Assembly (NCBI GenBank): GCA_024404475.1
Contig: JAKSPV010000003.1
Span: 1-27,489 of the forward strand
Source: Clostridia bacterium
GTDB lineage: Bacteria; Bacillota; Clostridia; Oscillospirales; CAG-272
Direction: 5' to 3'
DNA: 27,489 nt
The position numbers and the translations under genes are program-made. Position 1 is the stretch's first letter; the number at the start of each line of letters is the position of its first letter. Positions 8,106-17,144 of the stretch are shown here, one piece after another. Under the pieces are notes generated by a model. The model was not told where the DNA came from. It searched no databases and saw nothing but the letters and a program-made list of their open reading frames with translations.

Positions 8106-8147
8106 CAGGGGTGCTTTTGCAAAAGCACCCCTGTTCCCCGAAAAACC
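8106..8147 (+). repeat. Solo end of the palindrome-bounded repeat family
   Basis: A near-perfect palindrome (8106-8118 with 8121-8133, GC centre) is followed 2 nt later by CCCCGAAAA. This is the same palindrome-plus-CCCCGAAAA arrangement that ends the two ~200-bp elements elsewhere in the window. The inner 20 nt GGTGCTTTTGCAAAAGCACC is identical to the right palindrome of the copy at 10590-10617. No matching second end is found before copA. Lacking a T run, it is a weak terminator candidate for the small upstream gene. Confidence 0.75.
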
Positions 8148-8170
8148 GAAACGGCTTTCCCCTCTCCCCC

Positions 8171-8199
8171 TTGCGTCTCTCCCGTAAATAGGTTATAAT
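8171..8199 (+). promoter_or_regulatory. Promoter of copA
   Basis: -35 TTGCGT (8171-8176), 17-bp spacer, perfect -10 TATAAT (8194-8199), which places the start of transcription just before the AAAGGAG of copA. I see no clear CsoR- or CopY-type operator. Confidence 0.75.
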
Positions 8200-8226
8200 G
8201 TGATAAAAGAGAAAGGAGATGATGCC

Positions 8227-10449
<2,223 letters not shown>

Positions 10450-10641
10450 CCCCGCGAAAACTTTTGGACTATTTCCTGCTGCACCAATTTAATCTGTCCA
10501 AAAGTTTCGCGCGCCTTTTCAAAGGCGCCGCCCGCGCAGGCGAGTCCCGCACGAGCCAATGCGTGCAAAAAGTTTAAGTTTTTCGGGGCCCGTGGTGCTT
10601 TTGCAAAAGCACCACGGCGTACTCCCCAAAGGAGGATCATT

Positions 10642-11412
10642 ATGAAGTTATCCGTCTGCGTATCCGCGCTGAACATCGGCAAGGAGCCCGTCCCCTTTTT
10701 GAACGCCCTCGCCGCGAGCGGTTTTTCCGCCGTTGAATTCTGGGGCTGGTGGAACTACGACGTGCCGGCGATCCGGGACGCCGCAGAGAGGAACGGGCAG
10801 ACCGTTTCCGCGATCTGCACGCGCTTCATCCCGCTGACCGACCCCGCCTGCCGTGATGCGTACATAGCGGGGCTCCGCGAAACGATCCCCGTCGCTCGCT
10901 CGCTCGGCTGCAAAACGATCATCTCCCAGACGGGAGCCGACACCGGCGACACCCGTGCCGTACAGCACGAATCGCTCGTCCGGGGGCTCCGCGAAGCCGC
11001 GCCGCTGCTCGAAGAGGCGGGCATGACGCTCGTCGTCGAGCCGCTGAACTGGCGCGACCACCCGGGGTACTACCTCCGCTCGTCGGACGAGGGCTTCGAC
11101 ATCATCCGCGAGGTCGGCTCCCCCGCCGTCAAGCTTCTCTTCGACGTCTATCACCAGCAGATCACCGAGGGCGATATCCTCGCCCGCGTGATCCCGAACG
11201 TATCCCTGATCGGTCATTTCCACGGCGCGGGCGTGCCCGGCCGGCACGAGATGACCTCCGGCGAGCTCGACTACGCATCGATCCTCGCGGCGATCGACGG
11301 AGCTGGATACAACGGCTGTTTCGGGCTGGAATATTTCCCGCTGGGCGACGCCGTCCGCTCGCTCGAAGACTTCCGGGCGCACCTCATCGCCCGCGGCATC
11401 CGGGCAGAATAA
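10642..11412 (+). CDS. Hydroxypyruvate isomerase-like TIM-barrel sugar isomerase/epimerase
   Basis: A 256-residue AP-endonuclease-2/xylose-isomerase-like TIM barrel. The likely metal and catalytic residues are visible: Glu in VVEPLNWRDHPGY, Asp and His in LLFDVYHQQ, His in IGHFHGAGVPGRHE, and Glu in the final strand GLEYFP. This set is characteristic of the hydroxypyruvate isomerase (Hyi/OtnI) group, which interconverts hydroxypyruvate and tartronate semialdehyde or related 3-keto acids. The exact substrate is unknown, and no glyoxylate-pathway neighbour is present. The SD AAAGGAGG (10628-10635) is 6 nt before the ATG. The gene stands alone between a repeat element and a bidirectional terminator. 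Confidence 0.85.
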   Translation: MKLSVCVSALNIGKEPVPFLNALAASGFSAVEFWGWWNYDVPAIRDAAERNGQTVSAICTRFIPLTDPACRDAYIAGLRETIPVARSLGCKTIISQTGADTGDTRAVQHESLVRGLREAAPLLEEAGMTLVVEPLNWRDHPGYYLRSSDEGFDIIREVGSPAVKLLFDVYHQQITEGDILARVIPNVSLIGHFHGAGVPGRHEMTSGELDYASILAAIDGAGYNGCFGLEYFPLGDAVRSLEDFRAHLIARGIRAE

Positions 11413-11415
11413 AAG

Positions 11416-11449
11416 AAAAAAGCCAAGACCGAAAGGTCTTGGCTTTTTT
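11416..11449. terminator. Bidirectional terminator between convergent genes
   Basis: A perfect 15-bp stem (11416-11430 with 11435-11449) with a GAAA loop has A on one flank and T on the other. It ends the TIM-barrel gene on + and the rpmH-khpB operon on -. Confidence 0.96.
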
Positions 11450-11456
11450 GCTGCTC

Positions 11457-12737
11457 TTATTCCTGCGACGTGGGCTTCTCGGAGAGGATGCCCATCGGGA
11501 TATCGTCGGTGCCTGCGGCGGCAAAGTCCTCAAAGGACATCTTTTCGGGCTTCGCCTGCGTGACCGTCTTCTCGTACGTGTAGTCCGCGTCGGCGGCCTC
11601 GTCGTAGTCGATATCCTCCGGGTACTCCGGCGGGCGATCCTCGCTCGGTGCCGCTGCGGGACGTGCGTCCGGGCGATTGCCGCCCTGTCCGCTGCCGCGG
11701 TGATGACGGCGGCGTCCCTGACGGGAGCCCTGCGCGTCGGCCGGCTTGTCCGCGCCCTCGTAGGTGATGACGATCTTGCGGTTCTCGTCGTAGCCGACGG
11801 AGTGCGTCGATACGTCCGGGATATCCTGGATCTCGGAGTGGATGATCCGTCTCTCGTACGGGTTCATCGGTTCGAGAACGATGTTCTTCTTGTACTTCTT
11901 GCAGCGTTCCGCCATGCGGCGCGCGAGCGCGCGGAGCGTCTCTTCGCGTTTGGCACGGTAGTCCTCCACGTCAACGGCGATCTTGACGAACTCTCTGCCG
12001 TCGCCGCCGCCCTTGCGGTTGGCGGACAGGTTGATGAGGTACTGGATCGCGTCAAGCGTCTCGCCGTGGTGCCCGATCAGAGCGCCGGTCTCGTCGCCCA
12101 CGATGTTGATGCGCGGGAGCGGCGTGCCGTCCTCCGCCGTCTGGCGGACGACCTTTGCGTCAAGCTCCATCGAGCGGATCAGCGTTTCGGCGAAACTGAT
12201 GGCGCATGCCATCTCTTCCTCCGTTACGGGAGCGGACTCCTCATCGCGATGCTTAGGCTCGGCCTTCGGCTCGGTCTTCGGCTTCTCTGCGACCGGCTTC
12301 TCTGCTGCCGACTTCTCGGCGGCGGGCTTGTCACCGCCGTGCTTGCCGCGGCCGCCGCGATGGCGCTTTCTGCGCTTGCCGCTGCCTTCCGGACGGTTCC
12401 CTGCGGGATTCTGCCCGCCCATTTCAGCCGTCGCGGGATCTTTCTTCGGCTCCTGCTTCGGCTGTTCTTTCTTCTGTTCCTGCTTCGGCGCCTGCTTCGG
12501 TGCTTCCGGCTTTGCCGGCTGCGCCGTCTTGCCGAGGACGCTTTCGAGGGAGAAGCCCTCGTCGTCCGTCGTGACGGTCACCGCCACCTCAGCGTCCGCG
12601 CTGCCGATGCCGAGGAAGCCCTTTTTCGGCTGTTTCAGGACGCGGCAGGAGACGTCGCCTTCGCTGCCATAGGTCGCGTAGGCCTTGGCCATGGCGTCTT
12701 CCACCGTTTTGCCGGTGATGATATATTCTTTTTTCAT
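11457..12737 (-). CDS. khpB: RNA-binding protein KhpB (Jag/EloR, SpoIIIJ-associated)
   Basis: KhpB (426 aa) is an RNA-binding protein linked to cell-wall synthesis and cell elongation in Firmicutes, usually partnered with KhpA. Three conserved parts are present. The Jag_N domain covers residues 1-55 (GKTVEDA...KKGFLGIG). The KH domain has GHHG at 222-225. An R3H domain follows (R..LARRMAER...PMNPYERRIIH). Between Jag_N and KH is a long Lys/Glu/Pro/Gln-rich low-complexity linker of about 100 residues, partly Arg/Gly-rich. The C-terminal ~110 residues beyond R3H are an acidic, poorly conserved extension. ATG 12737 has AGAAGG upstream; the longer open frame to 12998 overlaps yidC and is rejected. 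It ends the operon. Confidence 0.94.
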   Translation of the reverse strand: MKKEYIITGKTVEDAMAKAYATYGSEGDVSCRVLKQPKKGFLGIGSADAEVAVTVTTDDEGFSLESVLGKTAQPAKPEAPKQAPKQEQKKEQPKQEPKKDPATAEMGGQNPAGNRPEGSGKRRKRHRGGRGKHGGDKPAAEKSAAEKPVAEKPKTEPKAEPKHRDEESAPVTEEEMACAISFAETLIRSMELDAKVVRQTAEDGTPLPRINIVGDETGALIGHHGETLDAIQYLINLSANRKGGGDGREFVKIAVDVEDYRAKREETLRALARRMAERCKKYKKNIVLEPMNPYERRIIHSEIQDIPDVSTHSVGYDENRKIVITYEGADKPADAQGSRQGRRRHHRGSGQGGNRPDARPAAAPSEDRPPEYPEDIDYDEAADADYTYEKTVTQAKPEKMSFEDFAAAGTDDIPMGILSEKPTSQE

Positions 12738-12768
12738 ATATGCCTTCTGTAATTCAGTTTTTGACGCC

Positions 12769-14199
12769 TCAGCGGGCGGTGTACGACGTCTTGTCATCGT
12801 TCTTGATCGGGGCGGGCGCGTTGGAAGCGTCGGTCGTTTCACCGACGGGCTTTTCCTCTTCTGCGGGAGCGTCCGGGTCGATCTTGTAGCCGTTGTCGTA
12901 GCCCTCGTCGTCGATGTGATGGAGCGAGCGCACCTTCGGTTTGTTCGGATCGCGCGGTGCCTTTTCCTTCTTGCGCTGCGAGGAGCCCATGAGCTCACGC
13001 TCCGCCGCCTTGTACTCCTCTTCGGAATACTTCGGGATCGGCATGACCTTCGCGAGGATCATCTGCTGGACGAGGTTCAGAATGTTGCGGAAGATCCAGT
13101 AAACGCCGATCGCGGCAGGCACGATGAACGTGAAGTAGACCGACAGAAGCGGCATCGACCACGTCATGATCTTCATCGAAAGCTTGTTCTGCGCCTCGAC
13201 GGATTCGGGAGACTGGTAGGTGAATTTTTTCGTCAGATACTGCGTGAGCATCAGGAAAACGAACGTCAGGACGGGGACGAGCAACAGCAGCCACTTGCCG
13301 AGATCGCTGCCGTTGCCGGTGAAGGACGGCGTCTGTGCGAGGTCGACCGGGCCGATCATGAAGTTCGGCAGAACGTCCATTTTGCCCTCGATCGCGTTCA
13401 GCGCTTCGCCGTAGCGGGTAGCGGCTTCCGCGTTCGCGGGAGAAACGATGGTCTCGATCCACGTGCGGAGAGCGGAAATGCCCTCGGCGCCGTTCTGGCG
13501 GAACCAGTTGATGACGTTCATCTGGATCGCGCGGTTGTTCGAAGCAAAGCCCTCGACGCCGTAGGCGGTGAGCATGTACTGCAGGTTGGACGCCACGGTG
13601 CCGGAGAGGTTCAGGATATACTGGATCGGTGCGACGACGACGTTGTAAAGGATCAGGATGATCGGGAACTGGATAAGAAGCGGGAGGCAGCCGCCCATCG
13701 GGCTGTAACCCTCTTTCTGGTACAGGTCCATCGTCTCCTGCTGCTTCTTCTGGAGCGTCGCCTGGTCGTTGCGGCCGGCGTACTTCTTGTTGATCGCAGC
13801 CACCTTCGGCGCAAGCTTCGCCTGGCCGATCGAATTCTTCTGCTGCTTGATGCCGACGAAGCAGAGCGCGATCTGCATGATCAGCGAGAACACGAACAGC
13901 GCGATGATGTAATTGCCCGTGATCTTGTTGCAGAAGTTCAGGATCTTGCCGAAGAAGCCGTTGATCGCCGTCCAGATACCGCTGTCTTCTTTGTTTTCAA
14001 CAGACTGATAAACGGAGGGATCGTCGGTCGTCGGTTCGGTCGTCGGCGCGTCGGTCGTCGGCGCTTCCGTTACGACGGGTGCTTCCGTCTCGGCCGTGTC
14101 GGCATAGACGATCGTCGCAAGACAGAACGCGGAAACGAGCGCGCAGACGAGCATGGCGGCGAGAAGACGCCGCTTCATGTGTTTCTGTTGTTTGGTCAT
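12769..14199 (-). CDS. yidC: Membrane protein insertase YidC/Oxa1 family
   Basis: This insertase (476 aa) helps place membrane proteins in the bilayer with or without Sec. It has an N-terminal signal-like hydrophobic segment (residues 8-30), a Thr/Glu/Pro-rich linker, then the conserved core starting at NGFFGKILNF. The cytoplasmic loop (IKQQKNSIGQAKLAPK...YAGRNDQATLQKK) and GGCLPLLIQFPIILILY are family hallmarks, and further membrane helices follow. The C-terminal tail is long and charged. The ATG shares ATGA with the yidD stop, which fixes this start over ATG 14211. Aligned by eye, the groove Arg of other YidC proteins appears to be Gln here (SLIMQIAL). Confidence 0.93.
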   Translation of the reverse strand: MTKQQKHMKRRLLAAMLVCALVSAFCLATIVYADTAETEAPVVTEAPTTDAPTTEPTTDDPSVYQSVENKEDSGIWTAINGFFGKILNFCNKITGNYIIALFVFSLIMQIALCFVGIKQQKNSIGQAKLAPKVAAINKKYAGRNDQATLQKKQQETMDLYQKEGYSPMGGCLPLLIQFPIILILYNVVVAPIQYILNLSGTVASNLQYMLTAYGVEGFASNNRAIQMNVINWFRQNGAEGISALRTWIETIVSPANAEAATRYGEALNAIEGKMDVLPNFMIGPVDLAQTPSFTGNGSDLGKWLLLLVPVLTFVFLMLTQYLTKKFTYQSPESVEAQNKLSMKIMTWSMPLLSVYFTFIVPAAIGVYWIFRNILNLVQQMILAKVMPIPKYSEEEYKAAERELMGSSQRKKEKAPRDPNKPKVRSLHHIDDEGYDNGYKIDPDAPAEEEKPVGETTDASNAPAPIKNDDKTSYTAR

Positions 14200-14462
14200 T
14201 GTAAGTTCCATGCCTTTCTGATAGATGGGGATGCGACGTCCGCCGTGTGCCGCTCCGGGACGGGATCGTACCCGCCGCGTGAAAACGGCTGACAACGCAA
14301 AAGGCGCCATGCGGCAAGGCCGACGCCGGTGACCGGGCCCCACACCCGCACGGCGTCAAGCGCGTAGCGGGAACAGGTCGGATAAAACCGGCAGCATGGC
14401 TTCTTGAGCGGCGACAGACAGCGCCTGTAAAACCGGATCATGGTGAGGAGCAGATATTTCAT
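14196..14462 (-). CDS. yidD: Membrane protein insertion efficiency factor YidD
   Basis: A small 88-residue protein of the YidD (haemolytic domain) family, which assists YidC-dependent insertion. The conserved core is IRFYRRCLSPLKKPCCRFYPTCSRYALDA, followed by GxxLAAWRLLRCQPFSRGGYDPVP. Conserved cysteines are intact. GGAGG lies 7-8 nt before the ATG. It overlaps rnpA by 4 nt (ATGA) at its start and yidC by 4 nt at its end, so three genes are coupled. Confidence 0.95.
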   Translation of the reverse strand: MKYLLLTMIRFYRRCLSPLKKPCCRFYPTCSRYALDAVRVWGPVTGVGLAAWRLLRCQPFSRGGYDPVPERHTADVASPSIRKAWNLQ

Positions 14463-14863
14463 GCGTCCCCTCCCGCGTCTTCCCCCGAAGACGTCAACAG
14501 ATCCAGACGCGTAAGGCATTTTTGCATGTCACGGTAAACGTCCTGCATTTTCGATACCGTCGTACTCTCATGCGCCACGAGGACGATGAGATACCCCCGA
14601 CGGACGCCGTACGTCTTGTCGAGAAGCCGGTATGCTTCCCGGATCAAGCGCTTGGCACGGTTCCGCTCGACGGCGCCTCCGATCTTTTTTGAGGCAGAGA
14701 TCCCTACGCGATTGACAGTTTGTTTCAGCGGGTTTTCCCGCCGCAGACGGCCGGCCTGCTTGTCCCGGAGGACGTAAACGGTCACGGTCCGGGCGCCGGC
14801 CCTTTGCCCGGTGTGATAAGCTTTCTGGTACAGATGGTTTTCGCGGAGCGCGTATTGCTTCAT
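14459..14863 (-). CDS. rnpA: Ribonuclease P protein component
   Basis: The protein subunit of RNase P (134 aa) binds the RNA subunit and pre-tRNA leaders for 5' maturation. The RNR signature is clear (AVERNRAKRLIREAYR), with the upstream NRVGISASKKIGGA strand and the LIVLVAHEST strand. Start ATG 14863 has GGAGG 6 nt upstream. Length is slightly above the usual ~115 residues because of an acidic Gly-rich tail. It lies 78 nt after rpmH, with a hairpin in between. Confidence 0.96.
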   Translation of the reverse strand: MKQYALRENHLYQKAYHTGQRAGARTVTVYVLRDKQAGRLRRENPLKQTVNRVGISASKKIGGAVERNRAKRLIREAYRLLDKTYGVRRGYLIVLVAHESTTVSKMQDVYRDMQKCLTRLDLLTSSGEDAGGDA

Positions 14864-14904
14864 GTTTCGCCTCCGAACAGTTCCGTTTTTTTCGCCATTA
14901 TGGA

Positions 14905-14931
14905 AATCGGAGCCGGGTAACGGCTCCGATT
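14905..14931 (-). other. Hairpin between rpmH and rnpA
   Basis: A perfect 10-bp stem (14905-14914 with 14922-14931) with a 7-nt loop. On the minus strand no T run follows directly (ATTTCCATAATGG), so it is not a classic terminator. It could protect the rpmH mRNA 3' end or mark a processing site, giving more L34 than RnpA. Confidence 0.6.
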
Positions 14932-14941
14932 GCGGTGGACA

Positions 14942-15076
14942 TCAAACGGTCAGCTTTGCTCTGCCCTTTGCGCGGCGTCTCTTCAGGACTTCTCTGCCGT
15001 CAGCAGTTTTCATTCTTGCGCGGAAGCCGTGGACCTTGCTTCTCTGGCGCTTCTTGGGCTGGTAAGTTCTCAGCAT
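14942..15076 (-). CDS. rpmH: 50S ribosomal protein L34
   Basis: A 44-residue, very basic protein read directly from the sequence: it begins MLRTYQPKKRQRSKVHGFR and ends GRAKLTV. It matches L34 throughout (KTADGREVLKRRRAKGR). GGAGG lies 8-9 nt before the ATG. It is the first gene of the rpmH-rnpA-yidD-yidC-khpB operon and has a near-perfect promoter upstream. Confidence 0.97.
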   Translation of the reverse strand: MLRTYQPKKRQRSKVHGFRARMKTADGREVLKRRRAKGRAKLTV

Positions 15077-15166
15077 GGTTATATCCTCCCTTGATAGATG
15101 AATCATTTTTTATTCGCTCGGAAGCGGCAGCCGGGGAAACTTCCGCATTCTAAACACAGTATAAGC

Positions 15167-15196
15167 ATTATACAATGCGTCCCGATGTTTTGTCAA
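15167..15196 (-). promoter_or_regulatory. Promoter of the rpmH operon
   Basis: On the minus strand, a perfect -35 TTGACA (15191-15196), 18-bp spacer and perfect -10 TATAAT (15167-15172). The leader to rpmH is about 85 nt. I see no DnaA box (TTATCCACA) in 15077-15299. Confidence 0.92.
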
Positions 15197-15235
15197 GAGG
15201 AAAAAAAGATTTTTTCGAAAATATATAATATAGTA

Positions 15236-15264
15236 AAAAGCCGCACCTGTCGGGTACGGCTTTT
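15236..15264 (-). terminator. Terminator of mgtE
   Basis: AAAAGCCG (15257-15264 on the complement) pairs with CGGCTTTT (15236-15243). The inner ACC/GGT pairs extend the stem, and T residues follow on the minus strand. It separates mgtE from the rpmH promoter. Confidence 0.88.
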
Positions 15265-15299
15265 CCGTATTGGTGATGTTTTGGTTCTCTGCGTCGCCT

Positions 15300-16697
15300 T
15301 TACATGTAACTTCCCATGATCGCGGAGGCGACGGCGAAGTAGACGAGCAGGGAGACGGCGTCGACGATCGTTGTGATGAACGGGCTCGCCATGACAGCCG
15401 GATCGAAGCCGATCTTTTTCGCGAGCAGCGGCAGCGTGCAGCCGATCAGCTTCGCGGCAAAGACCGTCACGATCAGCGTCACGCCGACGACGGCGGCGAC
15501 GAGGAAATTCTCCGGCCAGTTGCCGGTTCCGTTTCCGAGCAGAAGAAAATCGACGAGCAGGATCTTGGCCGACGTGCAAACGGCGAGACAGACGCCGCAG
15601 AGCATCGACACGCGGAATTCTTTCCACATGACGCGGAAAATATCGCGGAACTCGATATCGCCGAGCGAGATGCCGCGGATGATCGTGACAGACGTCTGCG
15701 AGCCGGAGTTGCCGCCCGTGTCCATCAGCATCGGGATGAACGCCGTCAGAACGGGGAGCACGGCCAGCGCCGATTCAAAGGACGAGATGATGAGCCCCGT
15801 GAACGTAGCGGAGACCATCATGAGCAAAAGCCACGGGATGCGGCTCGCCCAGATGCGCCAGACGGAGGTCTGCAAATACGGTTTGTCCGTCGGCGTGATA
15901 GCCGCCATGACCTCGATATCTTCCGTCACTTCTTCTTCCATGACGTCGATCGCGTCATCGACCGTGACGATACCGACCATGCGGTTCTCGCCGTCCACGA
16001 CAGGCATCGCGATCAGGTCGTATTTCGAGAAAAGCTGTGCGATCGCTTCCTGGTCTTCGAGCGTCGAGACGGAAACGATGTTCGTCTTCATGATATCGCC
16101 GACCGTCGCGTCCTCGTCTGCGAGCAGCAGCGTGCGGATCGAGACGGCACCGACGAGCCGGCGTCCCTTCTTCTCCGTGACGTAGCAGGTGTTGATCGTT
16201 TCCTTGTCAACGCCGGTACGCCGGATGTGCGCCATCGCCGCCGTGACCGTCATGTCCGGATGCAGATCGACGTACTCTGTCGTCATGATCGAGCCGGCGG
16301 AATCCTCGGGGTACTTCAGAATCTCGTTGATCGTCTTGCGGAAGGCGGGGTCCGCCTGCTGCAAAATGCGGCTCACGAGGTTGGCCGGCATTTCCTCGAC
16401 GATGTCGGCGGCGTCGTCCGCGTACAGCTCCTCGACAACGGCTTTCAGTTCGCTGTCGGAGAACGCGCGGATGAGGAGTTCCTCGTTTTCGGAACTCATT
16501 TCGACGAACGTCTCCGCCGCGAGCTCCTTCGGGAGCAGGCGGAAAACGACCGGCAGAACGGCCGGCGAGACGTCCTCCAGAACGGCGGCAATATCCGCCG
16601 GGTTCATCGTGACCATCACGTCACGAACGGTGTTGTACTTCCGCGCCTCGACGAGCGCGGTGATGGTATCCTGCATCATTGCAGTCATTTCAGCCAT
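15300..16697 (-). CDS. mgtE: Magnesium transporter MgtE
   Basis: MgtE (465 aa) is a homodimeric Mg2+-gated channel. It has the N-terminal helical superhelix domain (residues about 1-130; ELYADDAADIVEEMP), two CBS domains (about 130-255; AGSIMTTEYV and VGDIMKTNIVSV), a connecting helix, and five membrane helices. These carry the pore signature FIPMLMDTGGNSGSQTS and a C-terminal FDPAVMASPFITTIVDA with the conserved Asp. AAAGGAG sits 10 nt before the ATG. It has its own promoter at 16936-16965 and a long leader that ends in an intrinsic terminator, pointing to transcription attenuation, plausibly by Mg2+. Confidence 0.96.
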   Translation of the reverse strand: MAEMTAMMQDTITALVEARKYNTVRDVMVTMNPADIAAVLEDVSPAVLPVVFRLLPKELAAETFVEMSSENEELLIRAFSDSELKAVVEELYADDAADIVEEMPANLVSRILQQADPAFRKTINEILKYPEDSAGSIMTTEYVDLHPDMTVTAAMAHIRRTGVDKETINTCYVTEKKGRRLVGAVSIRTLLLADEDATVGDIMKTNIVSVSTLEDQEAIAQLFSKYDLIAMPVVDGENRMVGIVTVDDAIDVMEEEVTEDIEVMAAITPTDKPYLQTSVWRIWASRIPWLLLMMVSATFTGLIISSFESALAVLPVLTAFIPMLMDTGGNSGSQTSVTIIRGISLGDIEFRDIFRVMWKEFRVSMLCGVCLAVCTSAKILLVDFLLLGNGTGNWPENFLVAAVVGVTLIVTVFAAKLIGCTLPLLAKKIGFDPAVMASPFITTIVDAVSLLVYFAVASAIMGSYM

Positions 16698-16737
16698 CTT
16701 GCAACTTCTCCTTTCTTGCTTTCAGGTTTTTGCCGTG

Positions 16738-16764
16738 AAAAAAGCACCGGCGACACATCGCCGG
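16738..16764 (-). terminator. Leader terminator (attenuator) upstream of mgtE
   Basis: On the minus strand CCGGCGA (16758-16764) pairs with TCGCCGG (16747-16753) around TGTG, followed by TGC and six T (16738-16743). It lies inside the mgtE 5' leader, about 20 nt before the Shine-Dalgarno, with the promoter upstream. That is the layout of a transcription attenuator. Confidence 0.85.
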
Positions 16765-16929
16765 GAGGGAGTAAGCGCTGTGCAAGGGCCCGTGCGTCTC
16801 AGAAACGCACCGAAAAACGGCGGAACGCGCGACTGACGCGCTGCCATCGGCCTCTGTCTGCGCTACTACTGCCCGCGTCCATGCGTTCCACCTCACTTGA
16901 TGTTGGATTTTCGGCGGCATCCGCCGCCA
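16738..16929 (-). promoter_or_regulatory. Structured mgtE leader, riboswitch candidate
   Basis: From the predicted transcription start the RNA can form several stems. A 5' hairpin pairs 16912-16917 with 16921-16926. A long arm has a 10-bp stem (16819-16828 with 16883-16892, one G-U) enclosing a second stem (16835-16840 with 16874-16879). A hairpin pairs 16792-16797 with 16805-16810. A possible closing helix (16770-16775 with 16892-16897) would make these two arms a three-way junction. The attenuator terminator follows at once. I could not fit it to the M-box consensus I know (no GCCAATGGGTCAACAG-type block). Function is inferred from layout and the downstream Mg2+ transporter. Confidence 0.6.
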
Positions 16930-16935
16930 CTGTAT

Positions 16936-16965
16936 ATTGTACCCCTGCGGCACCCCGCTTGTCAA
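16936..16965 (-). promoter_or_regulatory. Promoter of mgtE
   Basis: On the minus strand, a perfect -35 TTGACA (16960-16965), 18-bp spacer and -10 TACAAT (16936-16941). Predicted start near 16929, giving a leader of about 230 nt. Confidence 0.85.
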
Positions 16966-17003
16966 TGGGGGAAATGAAAAAAGAAAGGGTCCAAGGCACG
17001 GCC

Positions 17004-17046
17004 GCGTCTCTCCCGGAACCGCCCGCCGAAGACAGAGGAGAGACGC
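17004..17046. repeat. Inverted repeat between divergent mgtE and DMT promoters
   Basis: GCGTCTCTCC (17004-17013) and GGAGAGACGC (17037-17046) are perfect inverted repeats with a 23-nt spacer. They lie upstream of both promoters. Role unknown; it could bind a regulator or be chance in G+C-rich DNA. Confidence 0.55.
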
Positions 17047-17075
17047 CGGCGAGGCGTAAACTTTTCCCGTCCCCC

Positions 17076-17104
17076 TTGCAAATCCCGTCGAAGCGTGATA
17101 CAAT
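17076..17104 (+). promoter_or_regulatory. Promoter of the DMT transporter gene
   Basis: -35 TTGCAA (17076-17081), 17-bp spacer, -10 TACAAT (17099-17104), about 30 nt before the Shine-Dalgarno. Confidence 0.78.
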
Positions 17105-17144
17105 ATCCCGCAGCGGCAAGCGGCCGCAGGTGGAGGATCATCCG

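Noticed and set aside
12738..12998. N-terminal extension of KhpB into yidC
   Set aside because: The extra residues are Arg/Thr/Ser-rich shadow of yidC; ATG 12737 has an SD and starts at the conserved Jag_N sequence.
15077..15299. Replication origin beside rpmH
   Set aside because: The region is A/T-rich, but no DnaA boxes or dnaA gene are visible; it is explained by the rpmH promoter and the mgtE terminator.
16870..16900. T-box sequence upstream of mgtE
   Set aside because: GAGGTGGAACGC resembles AGGGTGGNACCGCG only in part, is far from the terminator, and no synthetase or amino-acid gene follows.
16778..16965. TPP riboswitch upstream of mgtE
   Set aside because: CGGGGTGCC, CTGAGA and CCCTTG-like pieces occur, but the first lies between the -35 and -10 boxes, the spacing is wrong and the GAACCTGATC and 3' blocks are missing.
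15270..17144. Long plus-strand open frame antisense to mgtE joined to the DMT gene
   Set aside because: The part before 17145 is low-complexity (Asp/Arg/His-rich) shadow of mgtE; the DMT gene has its own SD, ATG and promoter.
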